Below, piece after piece: positions 8,714-15,445 of a DNA stretch of 57,293 nt. Position 1 is the stretch's first letter. Each line of letters begins with the position of its first letter. Position numbers and translations under genes: made by a program. Under the pieces are notes generated by a model that had not been told where the DNA came from, searched no databases, and was given only the letters and a program-made list of their open reading frames with translations. Source of the stretch: JBGVMW01 sp045125095 (GTDB taxonomy: Bacteria; Bacillota; Clostridia; Lachnospirales; Lachnospiraceae); NCBI GenBank assembly GCA_045125095.1, contig JBGVMW010000050.1, positions 1 to 57,293 of the forward strand. The letters run 5' to 3'.

Positions 8714-10141
8714 ATGAAACTTACAGATATGACAATTGAAGAAATGTGTACGACTACAGAGAAACAGTCATTTGACCGTAAGAGTGCAAAGATAGAAGCG
8801 ACAGCAATTGCTACTCCGATAATTGCGTTTGCAAATGCAGACGGCGGACTCTTGGCTGTAGGTGTTGAAGATAATGGTGAGATTACCGGAATTGATGATT
8901 ATGCGAAGAATATCAATGAAATACTCCGTGCAGGATATGATTTTTGTCAGCCATCTATTTTCATCGAAAAGGAAACCGTGGACTGCATTGATAAGAATGG
9001 TAATGCAAATCACATTTTACTTATTAAGATTCCACAGAGTGCAGATATGCATGTGAATCACAGAGATGAGGCATTCTTACGTGTTGGTGATAAATCTAAG
9101 AAACTTACCTTTGATGAGCGTATGGAACTTATGTATTCTAAGGGAATGCGTTTTTATGAGGACGAGCCTGTATATCGAAGTACTTTGGATGATATCGATA
9201 TGGAATTTGTTGCAAAGTACTGTGAGAAGATTGGATATGGAAAAACTCCGGAAGAATACATCAGACAGAATAAGGATTACATTGTGAATGTTGCAGGACG
9301 CCAAGAAATGAGTGGTGCTGCTATTATGATGTTTGGAAAAGACCCACAGAGATTTTTTCCAAGGTCAAGGGTACGTTTTATACGATATGAAGGTACTGAA
9401 GCAAAAGTCGGTGCAGAAATGAATGTAATTAAGGATAAGATGTTTCAAGGTCGTATACTTGATTTGGTGGAGCAGACCATTGAATATGTGCGAACACAGA
9501 TTAAAGAACATACTTATCTTGGACCGGATGCAAGATTTGTGACAGAATCGGAATATCCGGAATTTGCATGGAAAGAGATTATTGTAAATGCGATTGCACA
9601 CCGTGATTACAGCATAAAGGGTACGGATATTCAGATTAAGATGTTTGACGACCATATTACAGTGGAGAGTCCGGGAACACTTCCTGGAACTGTGCGTCTT
9701 AATAATATGCGTGAGATACATTTTTCAAGAAATCCGAAGATGGCACAACTTCTGCATGAGTATGAATATGTGCGTGAGTTTGGTGAAGGTGTAGACCGTA
9801 TGTATCGTGAGATGGAAAAAGCTGGTCTTCCAGAGCCAGAGTATAAGACAGTTGCATTTATGGTGAATGCTACGATTAAGAATAAGAAGTATCTTGTGGA
9901 GTCAGAGGCGACAACAAATCAGGATGTCGCTCAAAATGTCGCCCAAGGTGTCGTTCAAGAGGAAAAAAGAACACTTGCTGAAATAATTATTGCTGAAATA
10001 CGCAAGAATGAAAAGGTAACAAGAGAGCAGATCGCAGTAAAAGCAGGTGTAAGCAAGAAAACGGTTGAACGTGAAATTAAGAAAATGGGCAATGTTCATT
10101 ATGTGGGAAGAGGTTATAGTGGGCATTGGACTATTGATTAA
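8714..10141 (+). CDS. AlbA/Schlafen-domain ATP-binding protein (RecG-like transcriptional regulator family)
   Basis: A 475-residue protein with a good RBS (AAAGGAGGCAGCAG). Residues 1-130 are the AlbA_2/Schlafen domain (ESFDRKSA-type start, IIAFANADGGLLAVGVED). Residues about 280-390 carry the GHKL-like HATPase_c_4 region (IIVNAIAHRDYSIKG, ESPGTLPG, FGEGVDRMYREM). A Gln/Val-rich linker (NVAQGVVQ) leads to a winged helix-turn-helix at about 425-475 (TREQIAVKAGVSKKTVEREI). Proteins of this build are common in phage-defence islands and are often annotated as transcriptional regulators. It lies 67 bp after the second helicase on the same strand and may be part of the same unit or its regulator. 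Confidence 0.85.
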   Translation: MKLTDMTIEEMCTTTEKQSFDRKSAKIEATAIATPIIAFANADGGLLAVGVEDNGEITGIDDYAKNINEILRAGYDFCQPSIFIEKETVDCIDKNGNANHILLIKIPQSADMHVNHRDEAFLRVGDKSKKLTFDERMELMYSKGMRFYEDEPVYRSTLDDIDMEFVAKYCEKIGYGKTPEEYIRQNKDYIVNVAGRQEMSGAAIMMFGKDPQRFFPRSRVRFIRYEGTEAKVGAEMNVIKDKMFQGRILDLVEQTIEYVRTQIKEHTYLGPDARFVTESEYPEFAWKEIIVNAIAHRDYSIKGTDIQIKMFDDHITVESPGTLPGTVRLNNMREIHFSRNPKMAQLLHEYEYVREFGEGVDRMYREMEKAGLPEPEYKTVAFMVNATIKNKKYLVESEATTNQDVAQNVAQGVVQEEKRTLAEIIIAEIRKNEKVTREQIAVKAGVSKKTVEREIKKMGNVHYVGRGYSGHWTID

Positions 10142-10169
10142 GAGTAAGCTAATAATCAAGGAAGGTTAG

Positions 10170-10199
10170 TATGTTCCCGACATTATTATCGGGAACATA
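10170..10199. promoter_or_regulatory. perfect 11-bp inverted repeat between the AlbA gene and the DUF262 remnant
   Basis: TATGTTCCCGA (10170-10180) and TCGGGAACATA (10189-10199) are perfectly complementary with an 8-base loop. No T-tract follows, which argues against a simple terminator. It is either an operator for the downstream gene or a factor-dependent end of the AlbA transcript. Confidence 0.5.
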
Positions 10200-10255
10200 T
10201 TGATGGATATCTGCTTAGAAATTACAGAAAGGATTAAGGATGGAGGAACTGTATT

Positions 10256-10804
10256 ATGAGTGTACTATTGGATAACAGTATTACTATATATGAGCCATTG
10301 GAGCATATAAAAAATGGAAAGTATGTTATGCCTGCATTTCAAAGACAATATGTGTGGAGTATGGAACAGATTGAAAAATTGTGGGACTCTATTCTTTTAG
10401 ATTATCCGATTGCAACTTTTTTGTTTTGGCATGTTGATGATGATAATGTCAGCTGGGATACATATCTCTGTAATTTTTTGTCAGAAGTTACATTTGATAG
10501 TAGAAAACAGGCAGACAGCGTTAATTATGAATTGAGTAATATTAATGTAAAAATAATAGACACTGCAGTTTTGGATGGACAACAGAGATTGACCTCGTTA
10601 TTTCTGTCTCTTTTAGGGCAAGCATACATCAGACAGAAACATGCAAGGAAGAAAGTTTTTGGTGGTACAGTAGTCAAGCTGTTGATAGAGTTGAATAAGC
10701 ATAAGCTGACTGTTGATGAAGTGGAATACAACAGCAAAAAATATGATATTAAGTTTACTGAGAAAGTCGGAAAACTTAGTCCAACACAGAACTCTCAGAC
10801 ATAA
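10256..10804 (+). pseudogene. truncated DUF262 (ParB-like nuclease fold) protein
   Basis: 182 residues with the hallmark N-terminal motifs of DUF262/GmrS-type proteins: MPAFQRQYVWS (about 26-36), LLDYPIATFLFW, and AVLDGQQRLTSL (about 102-113). DUF262 proteins are usually at least twice as long; here the frame stops at 10804 soon after the conserved domain, and the following in-frame sequence also carries stops. GmrSD-type enzymes cleave modified phage DNA, so this fits the island. A C-terminal deletion is the simplest explanation, although the fragment has its own ATG and RBS (GGAGGAACTGT) and may still be made. Confidence 0.75.
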
Positions 10805-10839
10805 TTGGAAAAGTGTAAAAGTTATTTCAATTTTTCACC

Positions 10840-10975
10840 TAAAGAAATGTGCGGACAAGAATGATGACTTTACCGGCGGCAGTATTTCTAACAACATTAG
10901 CTGATAATGGTGTAATAAACTATCGGCGTACTCGCTGTATGTTGCAAAAGTTTTTACTTATGTTCGTCTATATAG
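10840..10975 (+). repeat. diverged direct repeat, copy 1
   Basis: The stretch around 10855-10955 (GCGGACAAG, CCGGCGGCAGTATTT, TATCGGCGTACTCG, GTTGCAAAAG) recurs in diverged form near 12183-12290 (GCGGACCG, CCGGCAGCGGTATTT, TATCGGCGTACCCG, GTTTGCAAAG). The two copies flank the Fic gene. Translation of either copy gives a related string PAAVF...YRRTR, so they may be debris of one gene family. The element is not recognised. Confidence 0.5.
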
Positions 10976-10996
10976 CAACCATTTATATACACCAAA

Positions 10997-11045
10997 TTTA
11001 ACAATAGGGAACTTTTGCGTATAATAAATAACACAAAAGTTCCCT
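10997..11045 (+). promoter_or_regulatory. Fic gene promoter with palindromic operator around the -10
   Basis: TTTAAC (10997-11002), a 17-bp spacer and a consensus TATAAT (11020-11025) form a promoter. The -10 lies in the loop of a perfect 12-bp inverted repeat, AGGGAACTTTTG (11006-11017) and CAAAAGTTCCCT (11034-11045). A protein bound to both arms would block RNA polymerase, so this looks like autoregulation or control by an unlinked repressor. Confidence 0.65.
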
Positions 11046-11066
11046 AAAAAGAAAGAGGTGACATGA

Positions 11067-12005
11067 ATGGGAGCAAACTATTCAGAAATTCAAGAATTAT
11101 TACAGCAAAGAGCAGATATACAGGCAAGACTTAATCTGATGCCATATGATGGAAACCCGGAAATTAAGGAAGCAAGTAGTGCGAAATACTTATATATGCG
11201 TAAGCGAGTAGCGGGGAAATTGACATCTACTTATGTAGACGTATATTCAGATGAACTGTATCAGTTGCTTTTGCGCAATGCCAAGGAACGTAAAGATTTA
11301 AATAAAGCCAATCGTAAAATAAATAAAGATTTAGCAGCACTTGGTTACGAAGATAAAGAACTTTCGGCTAGAGTGTTACAGAATTTGGATTTTGCTAGAG
11401 CAAATATGAAAGCAAACATTTATGCTCAGGCAGTGTTAGAAGGTGTTGCAACGACATTTCCACAGACAGAGGATATTATCGAGAATGGAAAAGTTAATGG
11501 AGTATCGGCTACTGATGTGCAGAAGATTCTTAACTTGAAACACGCCTGGGAATTTATCTTAGATAGAGATGTTATTCAGAGTGAAAGTAATTATCATATG
11601 CTTTGTCATATTGCTAAGTTGGTTAATGAAGGCTTCTTCTATGATGGAGGTCGTATTCGTGGCATTCCGGTACAGATTGGAGGAACAAGTTATGTTCCTC
11701 CATTGCCTATCGAAACAGTGGTTATCGAGAGAATTGACGAAATTAGAAGTCAAAATAAAGAGCCAATAGAGATAGCAATTGAGTTATGTATGTACTGTAT
11801 GAAAACGCACGTATTCAAAGATGGAAATAAGCGAGCGTCGGTTATTTTTGCCAATCATTATTTGATTGCACACGGTATGGGATTTTTGGTTATACCAGAA
11901 AAGGATGTTCCAGAGTTTAAGAAATTATTGGTGCAGTATTATGAAGGTGAGCCATTAGAGGTTATTGGTGCCTTCTTAAAAGAGCGTTGCTGGAAGAATT
12001 TTTAG
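11067..12005 (+). CDS. Fic-domain protein (AMP transferase family)
   Basis: 312 residues. The catalytic loop HVFKDGNKR (HxFxDGN[GK]R, about residues 248-256) is intact. Fic enzymes transfer AMP or another nucleotide-derived group to hydroxyl side chains of target proteins. Upstream, at about residues 117-124, AQAVLEG sits where class II Fic proteins have the inhibitory (S/T)xxxE(G/N) motif: the Glu-Gly is kept but the Ser/Thr is Gln. The RBS is AGAGGTGAC. The promoter has an operator-like palindrome and no separate antitoxin gene is visible. The stop at 12003 follows five Ts; a one-base slip would extend the frame by about 41 residues into the repeats downstream. The gene is probably complete as it stands. 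Confidence 0.85.
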   Translation: MGANYSEIQELLQQRADIQARLNLMPYDGNPEIKEASSAKYLYMRKRVAGKLTSTYVDVYSDELYQLLLRNAKERKDLNKANRKINKDLAALGYEDKELSARVLQNLDFARANMKANIYAQAVLEGVATTFPQTEDIIENGKVNGVSATDVQKILNLKHAWEFILDRDVIQSESNYHMLCHIAKLVNEGFFYDGGRIRGIPVQIGGTSYVPPLPIETVVIERIDEIRSQNKEPIEIAIELCMYCMKTHVFKDGNKRASVIFANHYLIAHGMGFLVIPEKDVPEFKKLLVQYYEGEPLEVIGAFLKERCWKNF

Positions 12006-12130
12006 AGCGCTATTTGAAAATATAAAAGTAGACACCGAAACTACAAAAGCGGACATTGGAAGCGAAAAGTGTACATTCAAAGTACAAAAAGCGGACATTG
12101 AATGTACAAAAGTGGACATTGATACGTAAG
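12004..12130 (+). repeat. short tandem-like repeats with motif ACAAAAGCGGACATTGAA
   Basis: Related units occur at about 12041, 12085 and 12107 (ACAAAAGCGGACATTG, ACAAAAAGCGGACATTG, ACAAAAGTGGACATTG). One frame, offset by one base from the Fic gene, reads through all of them with repeated KADI/KVDI motifs and stops at 12127-12129. Such KADIE repeats occur as linkers in some AlbA- or Fic-linked proteins, so this may be the tail of a lost gene or of a frameshifted longer Fic protein. Confidence 0.45.
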
Positions 12131-12182
12131 TGTCCTAATCGGTAGGTGTTAATGCCATTCGCAAAACTACCCAAAACAAATC

Positions 12183-12300
12183 TGCGGACCGATATATCAC
12201 CCAATCCGGCAGCGGTATTTACAACGTTTTGCCATTACAATAGCGGCACAAAATATCGGCGTACCCGTCACACGTTTGCAAAGTCAAACGGTCTGTACGC
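12183..12300 (+). repeat. diverged direct repeat, copy 2
   Basis: Partner of the copy near 10840-10975, sharing the blocks CCGGCAGCGGTATTT, AATATCGGCGTACCCG and GTTTGCAAAG. No intact frame. Together the two copies bracket the Fic gene and its palindrome. Confidence 0.5.
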
Positions 12301-12600
12301 CAAATGGAGTAGGTAGCACTGCTTAAACATGTTAAAATATCAAAGGGTGTAAAAAGCCAGTAACCATACGGGTTCGCGGTATGTTGGGTGCCTGAAAAAT
12401 GATACCGCATGTGGAGACGGTCACATTGCTACAAAAGGTGAATTTTTTGTACTTGTTTGGATTGTGCAAAAAGGGGATTGCCTGGATTGGCATATTCATG
12501 TTCAGCATATCCAAAAAGAAATGGAATACCACCTGAAATATGGAATACAAATAATGCAAAGTGTGAACATTTTGAAATGAAGCATCCTAAACAATAGGCT
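12300..12600 (+). pseudogene. gene debris: methyltransferase-like tail and Cys-rich fragment
   Basis: At about 12408-12440 one frame reads HVETVTLLQKV, the typical end of RlmD/TrmA-family methyltransferases and close to the end of the intact rlmD at 2120-2155. From about 12432 another frame reads a Cys-rich string (CTCLDCAKRG, YSCSAYPKRNGIPPEIW, CEHFE) ending at the TAG of 12595-12597; this resembles a small zinc-binding protein seen in gut Firmicutes, but no start codon with RBS is present. These are two unrelated gene ends side by side. Confidence 0.4.
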
Positions 12601-12640
12601 GCTTTTTTAGTACAAATTTTTAAGAAAGAAGGAATGAGTT

Positions 12641-12865
12641 ATGAAGAAATACATAGGAACAAAAGTAATTGAAGCAACCCCAATGAGCAGTGGTGAATAC
12701 AACCGATACAGAGGGTGGCTACTCACAGCAGATGAAAACCCGGCAGATGAGGGCTATCTTGTAAAGTATTCAGATAGCTACGAAAGCTGGTCGCCAGAAA
12801 AACAGTTTAACGAGGCATACAGAGAATACGATAATATGAAATATCAGTTATGTAAATGCTGGTGA
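12641..12865 (+). CDS. small phage/mobile-element-type protein, unknown function
   Basis: 74 residues, starting MKKYIGTKVIEATPM and containing RGWLL, NPADEGYLVKYSD and YESWSPEKQF. Proteins with this wording are common in Firmicute prophages and conjugative elements; no function is known to me. The RBS is AAGAAGGAATGAGTT. The gene stands alone among debris, so it is probably a leftover of a mobile element. Confidence 0.7.
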   Translation: MKKYIGTKVIEATPMSSGEYNRYRGWLLTADENPADEGYLVKYSDSYESWSPEKQFNEAYREYDNMKYQLCKCW

Positions 12866-12913
12866 AGATGTAATTAATTGTGAGCAGGTATGAAAAAGTA
12901 GTTTAAAATCTGC

Positions 12914-12963
12914 TTTACATATCAAAAAAATAATTGTATAATAAAAAGTTAGCAGAGACTAAC
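12914..12963 (+). promoter_or_regulatory. promoter with GTTAG-N6-CTAAC hairpin at the predicted transcript start
   Basis: TTTACA (12914-12919), 17-bp spacer, TATAAT (12937-12942). Six bases further lies GTTAGCAGAGACTAAC (12948-12963), at the expected +1. The same layout occurs before enolase. The transcript would have a leader of about 190 bases before the methyltransferase start at 13141; the leader 12964-13140 shows no gene that I recognise. Confidence 0.6.
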
Positions 12964-13140
12964 TTGCGGTATAACAAAAGACATTGCAAAGGAGTATTTA
13001 AAGGAACACCCGAAAGCAACCATTGTCAATCCTGTATGTGGTGTTAAGACACTAAGAGTAGCGGAGAGGCAGGAGGTATGAGGATAAAAAGATGCATCAA
13101 GTAACTTATTGCAAGTAAATAAATGAGAGGATATACAAGA

Positions 13141-13944
13141 ATGAAAGAACAAGAGAAAATTTCAATTAACGGTGTGCCTGAGACCATGCTGCAGACTATG
13201 TACGCAAGAGCAAAGGAAACAAAGAAGAACCATGCTGTAATTCACGATGAGAAGGCAGTAGAAATTGTGGAGAAGCTAGAATATGATTTTTCAATTGCCG
13301 ATAAAGATGTAGCCATGGGAAGTGGTGTGATAGCAAGAACGATTATGTTAGATAAAATGGTGACGGATTATCTTGAGAAGCATAAGAATGCAATTGTGGT
13401 CAATATTGCTTGCGGATTGGATACCAGATGCTATCGTAATAAAGAAAAATATAAGAGCTGGTATAATATTGATTTGCCGGATACCATTAATGTTAGGTCA
13501 AGATTTATGGAGGAACAGGGACCGGTAATCTATCAGCTTGCAGAGTCTGCAATGGATGAAGCCTGGGCAGAAAAGATAGAATACGACGGAGAACATGTCT
13601 TGGTTATTATTGAAGGACTAACCATGTATCTTACAGAGAAAGATGTGGTGAAGATTTTTGACATTATCGATAAGAAGTTCAAGAAAGCTACAGTTCTTGT
13701 GGAAATTATGAATCCTTTTATTGTCAAAAACATAAAAGAAAAGTCCATAGACCAGAGTGAAGCAAAATTCACGTGGGGAGTTAAAAACGGTATGCTTCTG
13801 GCAGATAAGCTGTCTTCCTTTACCCATGTTGCAGACCATTCGCTTGCAGAAGGAATGGCAGTGTTTGTACCGATTTATCGTTTCTTAAAGCATATTCCTC
13901 TGGTAGCCAATGTTTCCAACAAGATTGTAATCCTAAGAAAGTAA
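13141..13944 (+). CDS. SAM-dependent methyltransferase, leucine carboxyl methyltransferase (LCM/PPM) family
   Basis: 267 residues from the ATG at 13141, which follows GAGAGG by about ten bases; an in-frame ATG at 13123 lacks an RBS. SAM-binding signature VVNIACGLDTRCYR near residue 85-98, then YNIDLPD and VIIEGLTMYLTE, as in the LCMT/Tcmp family, whose bacterial members methylate carboxyl or hydroxyl groups of small molecules. The substrate is unknown. The gene stands between phage-type and transposase debris with its own promoter, so it may be an acquired cargo gene. Confidence 0.8.
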   Translation: MKEQEKISINGVPETMLQTMYARAKETKKNHAVIHDEKAVEIVEKLEYDFSIADKDVAMGSGVIARTIMLDKMVTDYLEKHKNAIVVNIACGLDTRCYRNKEKYKSWYNIDLPDTINVRSRFMEEQGPVIYQLAESAMDEAWAEKIEYDGEHVLVIIEGLTMYLTEKDVVKIFDIIDKKFKKATVLVEIMNPFIVKNIKEKSIDQSEAKFTWGVKNGMLLADKLSSFTHVADHSLAEGMAVFVPIYRFLKHIPLVANVSNKIVILRK

Positions 13945-13947
13945 GGA

Positions 13948-14097
13948 ATGAGCAAACATCCGGTTAAACGACGTAGAATCAGAACTGTCATAAGCAATCT
14001 GATTCAGATGGCCGGACATGTGACAACCCATGGACGGCGTGTGGTTCTTGCATTGGGGCGAAGTAATATATGTGGCTTTTTTATTCAGTCTGCTTAA
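13948..14097 (+). pseudogene. C-terminal transposase fragment
   Basis: 49 codons from ATG 13948 to TAA 14097 with the basic motif RRRIRTVISNLIQMAGHVT and THGRRVVLALGRSN. This pattern is typical of the end of DDE-type transposases (DDE_Tnp_1, probably IS1380 or IS4 type). The rest of the element is missing. It begins 4 bp after the methyltransferase stop. The remaining bases up to 14242 hold no gene that I can recognise. Confidence 0.55.
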
Positions 14098-14242
14098 AAG
14101 GATTGAAAGAGAAACATGAATGAATCGTGTAACTGGCTTGGCACCGGATGAAAAGTAATGGGCAGGTAGAAAAGAATGGGATGAAAACTGTTTTGAACTT
14201 GCAAAATGACATGTTAGATTGTACATGAATTGAGGATAAATA

Positions 14243-15292
14243 ATGAACGATTATAGAGTTACAATAAAAGATATTGCAGAAGAATTAGGCGTTAGCACAG
14301 CAACCGTTTCTAATGTTATTCATGGTAAAACCAAGAAGATTTCTCAGCAAACAGTGGCGAAGGTGCAGGAAAAAATAGAAGAGAGTGGCTATCTTCCTAA
14401 TATGGCAGCTGTGTTATTAGCGCAGAATACATCTAAAATTGTCTGCATTGTGTTATCAAATGATGCAAAATATGAGAATAAGATGATAGAAGATCCATTT
14501 GTAAGCGGGATGCTGAATTATCTTTCAAAGGAATTGGCTGAGAATGAATATTTTGTTATGTTAAAGGAAGAACAGGATATTAATGAGATTGTTCGTTATG
14601 CATCTATGTGGAACATGGCAGGGTTAGTACTCATTGGTTTTTGTGCAGCAGATTACGAGAGATTACGCAGTAATATGCATATTCCATTTGTGGTAGTAGA
14701 CTCTTATCAGGAAAATGTACATAAATATTCCGATGTTGGAATTGATAATATAAAAGGTGGTTTTTTAGCCGGTTCCTATTTAATAAGGAAAGGACATAAG
14801 AAAATTATGTTCTTATCAGATAATGATGAGGATTGTGATCATGATCGATATGTTGGTTTGACAAATGCATTAAAGGACGCAAAGATTTCTTATGATAAAC
14901 AGGATTTTAAAATGCTTAGTCCCTTTAAGGAGGAGCGTCATAAGATATATGAGCAGATTTATTTAGAGATAAATGAATACACAGCAGCATTTGTAGCCTC
15001 AGACATGTATGCCATAGAGTTTATGAACTTTTTACAAGAGAAGGGTGTTAATATTCCGAGAGACTTTTCCATTATAGGATTTGATGATATACCATTAGCT
15101 TCTATGGTGCGGCCTACGCTTACAACGGTTTCACAGGATCTGGAGCTTCGTTCGAAAGTGGCTGTGGAATTATTATTAGAATTGATAAATGGCGATACAG
15201 AGGGACGAATGGTATTATTGCCTGTGACTCTGATGGAACGAGAGAGTGTGAGTGAAAAAGTGAATACTGTACAAGACAAGAATTTCAGATAG
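14243..15292 (+). CDS. LacI/GalR-family transcriptional regulator
   Basis: 349 residues. The N-terminal helix-turn-helix and hinge are canonical (VTIKDIAEELGVSTATVSNVIHG, then QQTVAKVQEKIEESGYLPN). Residues 60-340 are the periplasmic-binding-like sugar-sensing domain, with GFDDIPLASMVRPTLTT near the end, typical of the family. No sugar catabolic genes adjoin it; the next gene is a surface protein, so its target may be that gene or elsewhere. Start ATG with a weak upstream GAGGATAAATA. Confidence 0.92.
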   Translation: MNDYRVTIKDIAEELGVSTATVSNVIHGKTKKISQQTVAKVQEKIEESGYLPNMAAVLLAQNTSKIVCIVLSNDAKYENKMIEDPFVSGMLNYLSKELAENEYFVMLKEEQDINEIVRYASMWNMAGLVLIGFCAADYERLRSNMHIPFVVVDSYQENVHKYSDVGIDNIKGGFLAGSYLIRKGHKKIMFLSDNDEDCDHDRYVGLTNALKDAKISYDKQDFKMLSPFKEERHKIYEQIYLEINEYTAAFVASDMYAIEFMNFLQEKGVNIPRDFSIIGFDDIPLASMVRPTLTTVSQDLELRSKVAVELLLELINGDTEGRMVLLPVTLMERESVSEKVNTVQDKNFR

Positions 15293-15355
15293 AGGATTGT
15301 GCAAATGAATACTGTAATGTACTAGGACTTTTGGTACAGTGACACTGCATTGATA

Positions 15356-15383
15356 TTGAGATATGATGAAAGATGTGTATAAT
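15356..15383 (+). promoter_or_regulatory. promoter of the surface protein gene
   Basis: TTGAGA (15356-15361), 16-bp spacer, TATAAT (15378-15383). It is placed about 60 bp before the start codon at 15446. Confidence 0.55.
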
Positions 15384-15445
15384 TTTCTTGATTAGTATAA
15401 ATTTGGAAATTAAAGAACAAAATCAAAAATAGAAATGAGGACAAA

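Noticed and set aside
10713..10904. Small ORF overlapping the end of the DUF262 remnant
   Set aside because: No RBS, no similarity to known proteins, and it crosses the diverged repeat; probably a shadow.
12030..12130. End of an IS21-type insertion sequence
   Set aside because: The repeated ACAAAAGCGGACATTG units recall multi-repeat transposon ends, but they also read as KADI repeats in one frame and no transposase is present; left as an unassigned repeat.
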